From: Nymphalis io
Taxonomy: Eukaryota; Arthropoda; Insecta; Lepidoptera; Nymphalidae
Length of the DNA: 64,000 nucleotides
Direction of reading: 5' to 3'
NCBI RefSeq assembly: GCF_905147045.1
Contig: NC_065894.1
Span: forward strand, 13,119,501 to 13,183,500
The notes under the pieces are model-generated. The model was given only the letters and a program-made list of their open reading frames with translations. It was not told where the DNA came from and ran no database searches. The position numbers were made by a program, and so were the translations under genes. Below are positions 1 through 12,478 of the stretch, in pieces. How positions within the stretch are numbered: the first letter of the stretch is position 1; the number at the start of each line of letters is the position of its first letter.

Positions 1-1744
1 AACAACGTATAACATATATACGTAAACTGAAAATATTTTTGCTGAAAAAACAATCGGATAGTAAAATATTTATACCGAAAATACAATAAAATGCTTATGT
101 AAAATACTTGCATGATACTTCAGGACAACATAATGCATATCAATTGGTATAGTATTTATACTTATATTTTTGTCCATTTTTATATAAGTTTTTTTTTAAT
201 TTCAATGCTAATTTAAATTCCCTTATTATTAGTTTAGTATTATTACTTTAATTTAACTAAAGCCGATTGAGTCGTTATATCTGGTATTAGGCTTGCTGGT
301 CCGTTTCAAATATTTAATAGTCTTGTTTTTCCTCTACCAATTTTTTATATTTGTAACCTGAAGTTACCAATAAGTAAAGCACACTTTGGGAATGAAACAA
401 TCGCCTCCGGGTTATTTCGAAAGAAAAAATATAATTCTGTTATTGTTTATTGTCTATTTTAAAAAGGGAGTTATAAAATAATTCGCAGAGTTTCTTTCGC
501 CGTTTCTTCTTAAGCCTGAGGTGTTTATTTCCGAACCGGTGGTAAATTAATGACAGTCAATAAGTAACGCTTATATATTGACTAAAGATTTTCAAATTTG
601 GAATGTTTAGATATATATTTAAGATTTGTTATTATTAACCTGTTGATTTTCTAAATAAGTTTATTTGTGATATGAAATTTATTTCGACGAGATAAAAATT
701 CGAAGTGGAATGTGCATTTGGAAAAATTTGCGACGACGAAATTGCGACCAATTTATTTTGTTTTGAAATGGTTTTGCTTTATTATTTACTTCATGCCATT
801 TAAAATAACAGATATTATAGTTTACTGTGTTTGACTTTCAATCACAAGTTTTTGTACTATTTTAATACAAGACAACATTTCAAAGGAGCAGTTATACAAA
901 AATTTGCATGAAATAGCCGAGTCATTGTCCGGTAAAGCAGTGTTCGGAGTTCGGTGTAGTAATCCCGAATGTGCAAGCAACGTGCGACAATATGCACAAA
1001 GCCGAGGTGTGAATGAGATCTTCATCAGCGGTCAGCGCTGACTCATTCCATCCTCACAACCCTTATTTAAGCTTCGAATCGTGTAGCGTTAGCATAATAC
1101 ATTATTTCTCTGCTTGGATGCTTCGCTTCGATGCTTAGACTTTACTAATATTGAAAAAAAAACTATAGCCAGCTACTATTTAATCCTTGTACTTGATCAA
1201 ATTAAAAAAAAAATCAAATTTCCACAAGATCATTTCAATTGCTAATTTATTTATACTAATATTATAAATACGAAATAACAAGGGGCCCTGTCTGCCAGTC
1301 GCGGTAGGGGTAAGGGGCAGTGTTAGGTATAAAAAGCCCATAAGTTTCAAGGTTGCTTCATACAAAATTTCATCAAAATCAGTTCAGTGATTTATTATTA
1401 TTATGTATATATGTTTTTTGATGAGCAATCTGACTAAATACTTTACGCTCATTCGTCGCCTATTGAACGACAAATTATTTTTATTATACATATATTATTA
1501 TAAAATAAGTTTAATCAGTGATTCAGGAACTAGATGGAACTATATGACAAACAATAATAATGGCTTATTTGTAGACATTGCTTTGCTATCCGTACATGTC
1601 CCAGTGGACATAATCCGGGTCCACGCGGAAGGGTTCCACGCAAAAGACATACGCGATCGCAATCCCCAAACTACGATTGATAACCATACCAAAACAACCC
1701 CTATTCTTTATGGCATAGAAAAGCATTTTCCCCACAAAATCTAG
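1..1744. repeat. Locus duplication, segment X/Y, copy 1
   Basis: This stretch is nearly identical to 19099-20653 and, for its first 790 bases or so, to 34658-35450. Its last part (about 1551-1744) reappears at 22423-22615 after an inserted retrocopy. It is AT-rich and I recognise no gene in it. A 67-codon minus-strand frame at 822-1025 is preserved in copy 2, but the duplication is recent enough to explain that. Positions 1250-1390 resemble the common lepidopteran 'taatattataaat' dispersed repeat. The unit presumably continues to the left of the window. Confidence 0.85.
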
Positions 1745-2446
1745 TATAGAAGGTGGATTACCAGGGTGGCGGCGAAAATAACGATATGTTATATAAGAAA
1801 ACACTTGTAATGCTCGTTACAACGGTTACAATACCAATGCCCGATATATTAAAACTGGCGGTATTTATACAAAAACATCTTGACCTAATTTAATACTAAA
1901 TTTACAAACTTAAAAGATAATATTAAACATTGTTTATCTCAATTATTCTAATGATTATTTACGCACAAATATTATTTAATAATACAGGATTATGTAACAT
2001 TAAATATTAAAGATTAATATATTACACCGGAAGTTGATAAGCAGCAGATAACCTAGCCAGATCAGTAAAATAAGATTCTAGTAGCTTAATCCTTACATTA
2101 TACATAATAAAACAAAATTATTATAGCATTGATTAATCGACATAATTTGAGAAAATATAAATAAACAATAAGCACTTTATTAATTGCGCCGGAAGCTGAC
2201 AAGCAGAAGGCGCCATTAATAAATAGAATAATATATGACGGCGGAGGGCCATCACCACAGTTATAGTTCATGGTTTTCTTATGTGGGCGTCTATCGGTGG
2301 GTGACGAAGGATCAAGAAAACACACTTGTACAATCAACCACAGTATAATGACTTAGTAACACAGTTTAAGTAGGTGACCGGAATGCGCGATGGTTCTGTG
2401 ACCGTACGCGCCGAACGCTCGGAGAGTAGTGATGTCCGACGTTCCC
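1745..2446. other. Left part of an inserted block, no gene seen
   Basis: The matching locus copy runs straight from 'aaaatctag' to 'gcagctgcc' (22610-22625). Here the same two flanks are separated by about 3.7 kb (1745-5466) containing a LINE. The left 700 bases are AT-rich. Two related stretches, 'accggaagttgataagcag' near 2026 and 'gccggaagctgacaagcag' near 2188, hint at an old internal duplication. I see no coding signal. Confidence 0.5.
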
Positions 2447-2450
2447 CTCA

Positions 2451-2951
2451 ATCAATGGTCCTCATGGCTGGCCTAGGCCAGTCTGGGTACGGGCCTCGGG
2501 GTTGCCCCCCCTACCCGGGCTGGTCCTCCCCGATGGTCCAACCGTCGTGTCAGTTTATTTTGGCCCAGAGGGCCAGGGTCGTTATGACCCGGTGGCTATA
2601 AGTCCTTACGATTTTCCTTTTTTTGAGGGTGGTGTCGTCCTACCGTGTCTTCAGATCGTCGTCGTCCTCTTCACCGATGCGTTCCCCTCCCTCTAATCTC
2701 TAATCAATGGTCCTCCTGGCTGGCCTAGGCCAGTCTGGGTACGGGCCTCGGGGTTGCCCCCCCTACCCGGGATGGTCCTCCCCGACGGTTCGACCGTCGT
2801 GTCGATTCTTTTAGGCCCATAGGGCCAGGGTCGTTGTGACCCAGTGGCTATCTTTCTTCAGTGGTAATGTTGTTCACTGGTTATGTCGTCCTACCGCGTC
2901 TCCAGATCGTCGTCTTCCTCTTCACCGATGCCTGCATCGGCGCTGATGGTC
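2451..2951 (-). repeat. Tandem duplication of a LINE 3' end
   Basis: Two GC-rich units of about 250 bases start near 2451 and 2704, both with 'caatggtcctc' then 'ggctggcctaggccagtc'. They also share a later block, 'ccagatcgtcgtcttcctc' or its variant, near 2650 and 2905. In the second unit that block encodes the acidic C-terminus of the LINE ORF on the minus strand, so the duplication covers the 3' UTR and the last codons of ORF2. Small plus-strand frames here are by-products of the GC-rich composition. Confidence 0.75.
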
Positions 2952-5285
2952 GGCGACAATAGGAGCTCACGAGGTAACGGACGCCCCTCAGGTGGTCTGG
3001 CATGAAGTGGTGCTATACCGTGGAGGTGTACGCTCGCACTGCTATCTGCCTTAGCAAATAGCGAGCGAGCGAGCTTGCGGACGAACTCCTCCACGGTGGG
3101 CGTCCTGGTGTCTCTATGGATGACATCATTTCTGACGTACCTCGGAGCTCCTACAATCAAGCGTAGGCATCGGTTCTGTTGGATCTGAATCCTCCGCTTC
3201 TGGTACGCTGAGCAGAGTGCGTACCAGGCGGGGGCCGCATACGTCAGGCGCGAGCGGACGTAGGCACCGTAGACCCTCAGTCTGGTCTTTAATGGAAGCC
3301 GCGACGTGAAGAGGGTGTGCAGCTTAGACCGGGCAGCCGCGGCATGACTCACCACCTTGTTAACGGTGGGTATCATGCGCAGCCTGCGGTCCAAGTGACA
3401 CCCCAGGTAGCAGACTGAGGTCTGCCATCCCACGTCCTGGCCTCGAAGGGTGAGCCGACGCATCGGCTTGTCAGCACCGACAAGCAGAGCGGCCGTCTTA
3501 TCGACGTTGACAGCCATCCTCCACTTGTCTAGCCAATCCGGTATCAGATCCAACACTCGTTGCATCTTGTTTAAAAGAATGCGCTGTCGTCCGCGTACAG
3601 GGCCAGCAACACATCCTCTTCACCCTCACGCAGATGGTCGCGGAGGGTAGGGATGTCGTCCGTGTACACCGCGTATAGACGCGGTGACAGGCAGCTACCC
3701 TGGGGTACTCCGGCTCGAATGGGGCGCGGCTGAGAGTCCGCGCCTTCCACCGAGACATAGAAGCTTCGGCCTTCCAAAAACGACGCCACTACTCGCACAT
3801 ACGCGAGAGGCGCCGAGGTGTTCAAGAGCTTAGCCAGGAGTCCGGCATGCCACACCCGGTCGAAGGCCTTCTCCATGTCGAGAAAGACCCCGACGGTGGG
3901 ATGCCCTCTGTTTCGCTCACTGGCTAAGTGGCTAAGAACTCTCGCCAGCTGGAGCGTCGTTGAATGGTCGCTGCGGAATCCGAACTGCTCCTCGCGCAGG
4001 GGCAGGTGAGGCGCGAGTCTCCGCAGCAACAGACGCTCGAACAGCTTGGCGATGTGCGAGAGTAGCGTGATAGGCCGATAGCTTGCCGGGAGGCGACGAT
4101 CCTTCCCGGGTTTAGGGAGGGCGATAACCTTCCCTCTCTTCCACGCCTCGGGGAAGTGTCCGGTCCGGAGTATCCCGTTAAAAGCACTCGCGAGCGCTAC
4201 GAGGCAGTTGTTGGGTAGCTGCATCAACGCGGCGTTGGTAATTCCGTCGGGGCCTGGCGCCTTCCTCTTCGGTAATCGGAAGACGGCCTTCCGCAGCTCG
4301 GACAGAGAGATATAATCGTCTCCCTGGAGCGGCGGGATTGGGGCCGACAGGAATACCTCCACTTGCCTCTGGATCGCCGCGTGATGATGGACGACATCGA
4401 TTCTTGATAAGTCCGGTGGATTGGGGGTGAATTGACCCTCCAAATGTTCCGCCAGGATCTCTGCTCTGTCGCTGGCGGAATATCTTCTGTTACCCGCTCG
4501 ATCTAGGAGCGGGTAAACAGGCGAGTCATGTCCGGTAAGCTGTTTGCAGAGGTGGTACAACGTAGTGTCGTGCTCGGATGCTCGATCGATGGTGGCCTCC
4601 CAGTAGTCATCCTCGAGAGCCACGAGCGCACGCGACACTTCCTCTGCAATCCTATTGAGGTCACGCTTCACCCTCGGGCAGCGCGTTCGCGCCCACAGTC
4701 GGCGAAGAACTCGTTTCTTCCTCAGCTTCACTCGGAGCGAGCTCGGCAGCTGGTCCTGACGACTTCTCGGTGTGCTTCCTTGAGAGGTGGCTGCTTCTTT
4801 GGCTTTCTGGATCGCCTCAGAAATTTTAGAAGCAGCTCCTTCCACATCTTCAGTCGTCGCGATCGGGACCGTGAGCTCAAACTCCGAGAGCTCTGAGGAG
4901 TAGCGCCCCCAGTCGACCCGCAAACGAGGGGAGCGGGGCACTGTAAAGTCGCGCTGGAGGGCGATTGTGACCACAATCGGCAGGTGCTGTGTGTTGAGGT
5001 CGTAATTCACCTCAACATCGATGGGTGCGTCTAGTCGGTGGTGCAGCACGATGTCCAGGACGTCCGGCTGGTACGAAGGGTTCGTCGGTATGTGGGTCGG
5101 CGCTCCTGGACCCAACACACCGTAACCCTGTCGTTCGCTATCCTCAAGCAATTAGCGTTCCCCTCTGGCGCATGCTTACACAAACTCCATCGAGTGCCGC
5201 TACGTGGCGCTGGCGTTCCGGAAACGATTCCATAACGTAGTCTCGAACGTATACCACTAGATGGCGTTGACCGAAATAATTCACC
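2891..5285 (-). pseudogene. Jockey-type LINE ORF2 (endonuclease remnant + reverse transcriptase), broken
   Basis: This is the ORF2 of a non-LTR retrotransposon, which reverse-transcribes its own RNA at a nicked target. The main frame (3571-5151) starts inside the end of an APE endonuclease domain (DTQHLPIVV). It then has reverse transcriptase landmarks in order: KAPGPDGITN, PGKDRRLPASYRPITLL, FLDMEKAFDRVWH, AGVPQGSCLSP and the catalytic YADDSAF. The frame stops right after YADD and continues in another frame at 2891-3565 (thumb region, and LRLIVGAPRYVRND), so one frameshift lies at about 3567-3573. Codons upstream of 5151 still resemble endonuclease but contain stops, and similarity fades near 5285. 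The PGKDRRLPASYRPI style is that of the Jockey clade. No ORF1 is present. It is a dead, 5'-truncated copy. Confidence 0.85.
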
Positions 5286-5995
5286 CGGTTGCGACATATA
5301 TAATAAAATGTTCCAAGTATAAACAAATATGAATCAAATATTTATTTGATTATGAAATTACTAATTAAATTGTTAAACAGAAGTTTTAATCTATACTTAT
5401 AAATAATCATCAAGATGTACCCGAACTAGCCGTATATGTAGGACCGGAAGTATTAATTGATAACACTAGGCAGCTGCCAAAATTAATGCAGATGTCGATT
5501 TCGCGTATCGAAATTACATGTCCGCTAAATTGACAGTTATATACGGTTTCCTATTTACTATCGGATTTGTTTACGTACGATGTTATTTATAAGGGGCTTA
5601 CATTGGGGATTTGAAATGCGTAACAATATGTATTTATAAAAAAAAAATATTACATACATAAATTTTTTAATCTGTATTTTTTGTCTTTAAATAAAATGAT
5701 TATACAATTTCTGACAGCATACGCTGCGGAGACGTGTCTCTCTGTCAGGGACGATAGGTGATTATTACTCTAAAGATTTTTCTTAATCTAAAAATTATTC
5801 TATAAAAAACTGTTGTATAAGTTACATTGAGATCAATATTGTTGAAGAATTGCTTTCAGTTGCTTCTTAGTGTTATTAATTTTTTTCTATTAAAGTCCCC
5901 ATTAATCTAGATCACAGCTGTATTACGATCTGGTCTAAAACATTAATAAGTAATTTTATGTGAACTTTCGGTAACTTCGTGTCTTAAGGGAAAGT
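5286..5995. repeat. End of the inserted block and duplicated segment Z, copy 1
   Basis: From about 5463 ('ggcagctgccaaaattaatg') the sequence is nearly identical to 22616-23140, again as part of the locus duplication. Positions 5286-5462 belong to the inserted block and show nothing recognisable. There is no credible coding frame. Confidence 0.75.
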
Positions 5996-6293
5996 CTTTT
6001 TTTATAGCATAGATAGGCGGACGAGCATATGGGCCACCTGATGGTAAGTAATCATCAACGCCCATAGACATTGGCATTGTAAGAAATTTTAACAATTGCA
6101 TCACCAATGCGCCACCAACTTTGGGAACTAAGATTTAATGTCCCTTGTGCCTGTAATTACACTGGCTCACTCACCCTTCAAACCGGAACACAACAATATC
6201 AAGTATTGCTGTTTTGCGGTAGAATATGTATATATATGCTGATGAGTGGGTGGTACCTACCCAGACGAGCTTGCACAAAGCCCTACCACCAGT
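5996..6293 (-). mobile_element. Poly(A) SINE family S, copy 1
   Basis: Read on the minus strand the element runs from 'actggtggtagggctttgtg' to 'caggtggcccatatgctcg' and an A-rich end (T run at 5996-6003 on +). Other copies lie at 8412-8706, 18204-18478, 23142-23426 and 33764-34038, with a decayed one near 14350-14490. A stretch like a pol III B box ('ggtttgaaggg') lies in its first half, and the 3' part shares a tail with the LINE at 7196-8110. This copy has a small insertion of 'tatatat'. Confidence 0.7.
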
Positions 6294-7195
6294 GTACTGT
6301 ACAATATAATTGTCTGTATTTGGATTTGATTTTGTATATTTAAAGTGCTATTTTATGTAATCGCTTTGAAAATGTTGCGTGTCTTTCTGTGGCAATCATT
6401 TGACAGAAACTTAAAATAATATTTGCAAACGACTCGTGCCAATGTGTTTCTAAGCGAGATTCACGTGTGAAATTTTATTATCGATGATTAATATAGATCA
6501 ATACAAAAATACCATTACGAAATAACAATAAATACGAGTAGGTAATCAAATTCGATTCCTTTTAGTTTAGCTATTCACGGCTTAAAATTAATTGGATAAG
6601 TTTAGCTTATCTTTTCTAGACATCGCATACCTTTATATATAGGAGCTGCCCGTCCAGACGTATGTTCAAAATATTAGGTAATGAAAGATTTATTTTGAAG
6701 AACCAACATGTAAAACGGGCAGCAGGAGCCTTCTCGAAGCTATAACTCTTTTACCGCTAGTACCTGGAAATTGAAGTAGGCAAACAAGTAGTAATAAAAT
6801 TCGCCGACGCACTTCTTTTTTGAATAAAATATAGGCTGGCCATTAGCAATTTACGACATCATTGTTTACATTCTCCGAGAATCTAAGAAGCATTGAAGGG
6901 AGCCGAAACAAAACATAATTGATGTAGTTGGCAACTTAAGCTTATAATTTATGATTTTACCCTAATAATAAGCAATAGTTAACGTGATTTGATGTAAAAA
7001 TATCGAAAATTATCTAAAACTCCGATTCGAGTAAAAAAGTAATATATGGTTAATTTATTGAGAAAGGTATATACTTATAGTCTATAGCTCGTAGACAATA
7101 TATATGTGACGTAATGCTATGACACATGTTTATTAGAACACATAAAATGTAATTATATCTCTATATATATAACTTACCTGTGTATATCTTTGAGT
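6294..7195. other. AT-rich noncoding stretch
   Basis: I see no gene, RNA or recognised repeat here. Open frames are short and of low complexity. Confidence 0.5.
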
Positions 7196-8110
7196 GAAAC
7201 TGAGGAGAGGCGGGAGAATCTTGTTATTGAACTCGATAGGACATTAGAGCTCATCGCCAAATGGGGTTCTGATAATCTTGTTGAGTTTAATGCCAAGAAA
7301 ACACAGGTGTGCGCTCTCACAGCGAAAAAGTCACCATTTTACCCTCATCAATCCCTCTGTGGCACACCGCTGATGATACAAAGCAAAATCGCCATGCTGG
7401 GGATGGACGTTCGCTGCGACCTTAGTCCAAGGGTTTACATCGAGGCTATTATAAAAACAGCTTCACGAAAACTCGGAGTTCTGAACAAGGTGCGGCGTTT
7501 TTTCACGCCACAACAACTGTGCCTGTTATACAAAACACAGGTACGGTCTTGCGTTGAATATTGCTCGCACCTTTGGGATGGCTCCGCTAAGTACCTACTG
7601 GAGGCCTTGGACCGGTTGCAGCGACGTGCAGTACGCATTATTGGCGACGTAAAAGTCACAAACACCCTTGAACCTTTACAATTGCGTCGCGAGATAGCAG
7701 CACTGAGCGCTTTCTATCGTCTGTATCACGGCGAGTGCTCTGAGGAATTATTCTCTTTAATTCCTGCTTCCCCCTTCCTTCTTAAGTCCACGCGAGCTGG
7801 TTCTCGATGTCACCGCCTAACTGTGACATCAATTCCATCGCGCACAAAGAAATTTGGCAACTCCTTTCTTTGTCGCACTACCAAAAAATGGAATTCCTTA
7901 CCAGCTCACGTGTTCCCCTCCTCTTACAACCCGGGTTCCTTCAAACGAGGCGTGAAGAGGCATCTTGCGGGCCGGCAAGGCGGGGACGGCTAGTACAGAA
8001 CATTCTTCCCGACTGTACTGGCCGTCGTCGCGTTTGGACTCTACTACCACTTACCATCAGGTGGAGTAGAGTCATTTGCCATCCCGGGGCATATAAAAAA
8101 AAAAAGAGTA
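7196..8110 (+). mobile_element. 5'-truncated single-ORF APE LINE, 3' end (copy 2 of the 24240-27716 family)
   Basis: From 'gaaactgaggagaggcg' the sequence matches 26951 onward of the longer copy. The frame to 7993 encodes the post-catalytic RT thumb and C-terminal region (LVEFNAKKTQVCAL, GMDVRCDLSPR, CVEYCSHLWDGS, LDRLQRRAVRIIGD, KKWNSLPAHVFP). It has no stop, so this C-terminal part is better preserved here than in the longer copy, which has a 122-bp deletion. The 3' UTR ends 'ccacttaccatcaggtgg', a short segment, then an A11 run. The catalytic domains are absent, so this is a typical 5'-truncated LINE insertion with no function of its own. Confidence 0.85.
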
Positions 8111-8411
8111 AATAGTATGTAAAGTTATTATAACTTTTCTTTTAAAATTTCTAAAATAAATAAAAATGTAGTGTCTGTCTCTCAGTTTGCCGGGTCTAAT
8201 CGCCAAAAAGAAAAAAAAAATATTATAGAGAATATTCTGATGTACTGTTTGTCTTTAAAATTATCATCCAAATCCGTTCTATACCTATATAAGTATAATT
8301 ACAAAAAATATTTTCAGGAAGTCATTGCAATTCTTTCGAAATGTGATAAAAAGCGTTATTTTTCTTCCGTTAATATTTTTAGGCTTTAGGACTTGGGCTT
8401 TAGGTTATTGC
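8111..8411. other. AT-rich noncoding stretch
   Basis: Nothing recognisable lies between the LINE 3' end and the next SINE. Confidence 0.5.
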
Positions 8412-8706
8412 TCTTTTTTTTTTATAGAAAAGGAAGGCGGACGAGCATATGGGCCACCTGATGGTAAGTGGTCACCAACGCTCTTAGACATTGGCATTGT
8501 AAGAAATGTCAACCATCGCTTACATATCCAATGCGCCACCAACCTTGGGAACTAAGATTTTATGTCCCTTGTGCCTGTAATTACACTGGCTCACTCACCC
8601 TTCAAACCGGAACACAACAATATCAAGTATTGCTGTTTTGCGGTAGAATATCTGATGAGTGGGTGGTACCTACCCAGACGAGCTTGCACAAAGCCCTACC
8701 ACCAGT
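8412..8706 (-). mobile_element. Poly(A) SINE family S, copy 2
   Basis: This is the same family as 5996-6293, with a longer T run on the + strand (about 8413-8423). It is the cleanest copy in the window: from the right end 'actggtggtagggctttgtg' to 'gcccatatgctcgtccgcc' and the A-rich tail on the minus strand. Confidence 0.75.
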
Positions 8707-9889
8707 AATATAAAGTGCTCAATGTGTAATATAAACTTAACGCGGCTTAAACCGTTGGGCACTGTTAATAATAAATACATGTATAAAGATGTATTCTGCA
8801 CGTACTGCTTATTACTTCATTGTATAGTAAATGTAGTAATCGATAACTACCGAATTGTGTGATTGATACAGTTGCAACGCGGAAATAAGATGCATCTGTT
8901 ATTTCGGAACACATTATCCAAAATGAACTCTATTGTAATAATATAGAGTTAAAAATTGATTGTGCCGCGTATGCTTTGCTAGAATTACATTTAAGATAAT
9001 ATAAGTTTTATTATATTGTGTTAAAGAGTGAATTATAATGCCCACGCGCCTGCCATTTGTGTTAACCCACTACAAAACTTAGTGGTCGGTTCGACCATTT
9101 TGTATTGTTGACATATTTCAAGATGGATGGTATAACTGTTTCACAATAATGTGTGTTTGATATCTATTTTATTTTCCGTTAGTGTTTTTTTGGACGGCAG
9201 ACGATTTAAATTCCATGAATTTCAATTTGAAATAACTTCGAAGAGATACACTGAATACGGTTTTGTCACGAACTTTCTATAAATGACTTTTGTATATTTA
9301 AATGTGTTACTTCGTGAAAATTAACAAAAATAAATTAGTAATGAGTATTTAAAAATATTTTTTTTATAATTTGGTTTAATTACTGCAATTAAATGAATAG
9401 TAATCATTTCAAAAAGTATATTATTCTATATTTAAATTTTCTTTTTCGGAAGCATAAAGCTTAATAGTCCCTTTCAAATTAAACTTATTTAATTTTTTTA
9501 AAGGCCCTAATGGTGAGTTCCCATAACAGATAATGATGTCCAGCGCGTGCTTTGATAAAAGTCATCGAAGCGTCACCAGGGGACCAACTGATGCGTCTTT
9601 CTCGTAACTTCCGGTCGAAATTTTGCAATTATATAAATAAAAACCGACGGTTGTCCTACATTGATCCCGTGACAGGAAAGGGTTATAATACCTTAAACGT
9701 TTCAAGTGAGACGCATCTACAATTGGTCAAAAGATTATTCAAAAACATGAAAAACCAGTTGTTTGGGTTGATGCATTACTTTAAATATTGTCATTTATTG
9801 AACTTTAGCTTCCGATATGTATTTTTTCAAATTTTCAATAACCGATAACGAAATTTCGACCTTCAGAACTAACCCCGTGGACGGTCGGA
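8707..9889. other. Noncoding stretch with one unassigned frame
   Basis: Mostly AT-rich and unrecognised. A 98-codon frame at 9552-9848 (contains SRNFRSKFCNYI) has no domain I know. The stretch from about 9500 to 9700 is less AT-rich and may be debris of the neighbouring transposon. Confidence 0.4.
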
Positions 9890-10776
9890 GACAAAAGTTG
9901 AAAATGAAGAATTAAAGGCTATTGTGGAAGCGGATCCATCACAAAGCACTTCAGAGATAGCTGCAGTCTTCGGGGTAAGTGATAAAACTGCATTAATTCA
10001 TTTCAAGCAAATCGGGAAAGTAAAAAAACTTGAACGATGGGTACCTCATGAATTGAGTGAATCGAACTTGCAAACACGCGTAGACTGCTGTGTTACTTTG
10101 CTCAACCGACACAATAATGAAGGGATTTTAAATCGAATCATTACTTGTGATGAAAAGTAGATACTGTACGATAATCGGAAGCGCTCGTCGCTATGGCTGA
10201 ACCCTGGAAACCCAGCCAAATCCTACCCTAAACGAAAATTGACACAGAAAAAGTTACTTGTGAGTGTTTGGTGGACTAGCGCCGGTGTCGTTCACTACAG
10301 CTTTTTAAAATCTGGCCAAACTATTACGGCATATCTATTGTCAGCAACTGCAAACCATGAAGGAAGAACTAGCAGCTAAACAACCGAGATTGGTCAATCG
10401 CTCTAGGCCACTGCTGCTTCACGACAACGCAAGACACACACTGTACAATCAACAATCACTAAGTTAAATGCTACAATTAGAATGTCTACGACATCCACCG
10501 TACCCCCCGGGCCTGTCTCCAACAGATTACCATTTTTTCTGGAATTTGGACAACTTCTTACAAGGAAAAAAATTCAACTCCGATGCGGAGGTCCAAACCG
10601 CCTTCAAAGAGTTTATTGATTCTCGCCCCCATGGTGTTTTTTAGTAAAAGGATCTATGAGATGGCAAAAGTGTATGGATAGCAACGGTATTTTGATTAAT
10701 TAAATATATTTTACAAAAAAAAAAATGACTTTATATTCCTCCCGTACAGAACGCCAATTTCATATGTAAGGACCTA
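9890..10776 (+). pseudogene. mariner transposase, decayed
   Basis: This is a Tc1/mariner DNA transposon remnant. The first part (9924-10160) has a helix-turn-helix (ADPSQSTSEIAAVFGVSD) and the family motif RWVPHEL, then ITCDEK, where the expected next Trp codon is a stop (10158-10160). Further on, in fragments, are WLNPGNPAK, VSVWWTSAGVVHYSF, LLHDNAR and SPTDYHFF. All three catalytic Asp positions can be found (in CDEK, at 10423 and at 10525). The last two are 34 codons apart, one fewer than the usual D34D spacing, because a residue after DNAR is missing. Several stops and shifts show it is dead. The N-terminal first helix-turn-helix and the left end are not recognisable. Confidence 0.85.
10751..10776 (-). 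repeat. Probable right terminal inverted repeat of the mariner
   Basis: The sequence ending 'catatgtaaggacctaa' lies 60-100 bases after the last transposase similarity, where a mariner terminal repeat is expected, and a TA follows. I found no matching left repeat, so the element is truncated or too decayed on that side. Confidence 0.45.
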
Positions 10777-11914
10777 ATAATAATACATTTATTGTTATAT
10801 GGTTCTTTAAGTAAAGCTTCTTTGGATGCGATATGAATTAAATTTCAATATAGTATAAGAGCAACGTTTCTGTATGTAATGTTTAAGTGAGTTCCAAACC
10901 TTCTCTCCTTAATTAATTATTTAAGTCGAGTCTTTACCTAGCGGTTGTTAAGTTAGGTACTTAAGTCCTGTGTTTGACAGAAAGTTACTGTCTAACACAG
11001 ACGGGTTGAAAAATGCTTATCTAATTATGTATTTAAAAATATAACATTTATGTTACGTTCTTATAGATCACTTCTCACACATACTTTTATCACCGAAATT
11101 TAGTTGAGAAGGTTTGATTTTTGATTTTTTATGTGAAACTTTGATTTTTAAAGACGTATAAATTCGTAAGTACATATTTTTTAATTGTTAATTTTAAGGC
11201 TTAGTGATAACTTGACGGTGTAATTATTTCAGTAAATAAATAAAATAAACTCAATTCACAAATATCAACGTTTAATTTGTTCTTGGAGTGATGTTTAAGA
11301 TTTATTTACTGATAGCTTTTGCGTCAGTTTCGTGTTAAGCAGAAAACTCGGATGATGTCACTATTGTTTACAGCGACCGCATTGCGATAAATTGAACACA
11401 ACTCGCTCAGTCTATACAAGAGCAAAGAACAAAGGTTTCGAATTAAGAAAAAATTGTATAAAAGGCAAATAAAGCTTCTCAAATAACAAAATGTACTCAA
11501 GTTCTCGGCTGTAGTTCAAAAGCTGCTGTAATTTATACTAAGTAAACATGTCGCACGCGACTTTGTTAACGCTAACAATTCATAAGGACATTTTTTTGAT
11601 CCCGCTATAAATATATGACATTAAGAGACTGTAACTGATTTAAATAATTATTAATTATAGTTCTTTGCTTATTTTATTCCATTGGACATTCCTAACTGTA
11701 ATATTTGACTTACTCCCAGCAAAATAGTAATAGAATCCTATTGTTTAAGGGGAAATTTAATATTTATGTCGCCTACAGTCCCGTTACGAGTCCCGCAGGT
11801 AGAGGATTACCCCTTCCACAACACCCTTTTACGCCCACAAATGAGACAGACGCGTTAGAAAATTGCATTCAGTGTTTACTGACTATTTGTTCAGAAAACA
11901 ACACATGCTAAAAA
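10777..11914. promoter_or_regulatory. Region upstream of bZIP copy A, with a TATA-like box
   Basis: No coding frame. A good TATA box (tataaaag) stands at about 11456-11463, roughly 450 bases before the ATG of copy A, so transcription could start near 11487 with a long or spliced leader. This upstream DNA is unlike that of copies C and D. Confidence 0.4.
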
Positions 11915-12478
11915 ATGGCTTTGTGGACCCCCTACGCGGAGGAACCTTTGGACTTAACTACAAATGTTAAACAGGAAGTCTCACCAGACAGTACCTCAAC
12001 ACCTGGTTCCAAGGTTCCTGACTATAGATATTCATCAGAGCCACCGAGTTTAGAACATGAAAATAGATCTTACAATTGTTATGAGTGCAACATCCCGCCG
12101 TCCCAAATATCTCCGGTCGAGAGTTGGAACTACAGAAACGCACCTTCAACATCGCAATCAGAGGACTTAGATGTCGACTCGCTGTCTGATGATGCCGAGT
12201 ATCAAGCCTTTTCAAGCAGGATGCATTTCGAGCTATGGCCGAGAAGAATGGAGGCAGCTTACTTGGAATTAATCCGAGAATGAGGCGAGCGGTCCAGAGG
12301 AATCGAGACGCTGACGACTCGTACAGGAAGCAGAGAGAAAAAAACAATTACGCGGCGAAACAGAGCAGAGACAGACGAAAGTTAAGAGAAGTTCGTCACG
12401 CGTTTCAAGTGACATATCTAAAGAAAAGAATTGCGAAATTAAGGCCCAAGCTCAGAAAACGAGTATGTCAACCTTGTC
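11915..12478 (+). pseudogene. giant/PAR-like bZIP, copy A (divergent paralogue, frameshifted, 3' truncated)
   Basis: A small bZIP transcription factor, the most divergent of five copies. It starts MALWTPYAEEPLDLT; PLDLT fits the CtBP co-repressor motif (PxDLS/T), followed by VKQE, a possible SUMO site. Then comes an acidic stretch VDSLSDDAEYQAF aligned with VDALSDDPDYLAF of the other copies. The frame ends at 12283 but the bZIP continues one frame over from about 12215 (MAEKNGGSLLG, then the basic region EKNNYAAKQSRDRRK with the invariant Asn and Arg), consistent with one lost base in a T run. After LKKRIAKLRPKL the sequence jumps at 12479 into copy B, so the zipper end and 3' part are lost. 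The KNNxAAKxSRDxRR pattern is that of giant and PAR-type bZIPs. Whether this is decay or a base-calling error cannot be told here. Confidence 0.7.

Noticed and set aside
822..1025. A 67-codon minus-strand frame identical at 19918-20121
   Set aside because: Identity is expected from the duplication. There is no domain, and the third copy of the segment lacks it.
2374..2696. GC-rich plus-strand frames
   Set aside because: They are by-products of the minus-strand LINE 3' end and its duplication.
9552..9848. A 98-codon frame before the mariner
   Set aside because: I recognise no domain, and the mariner coding sequence begins later in a different context.
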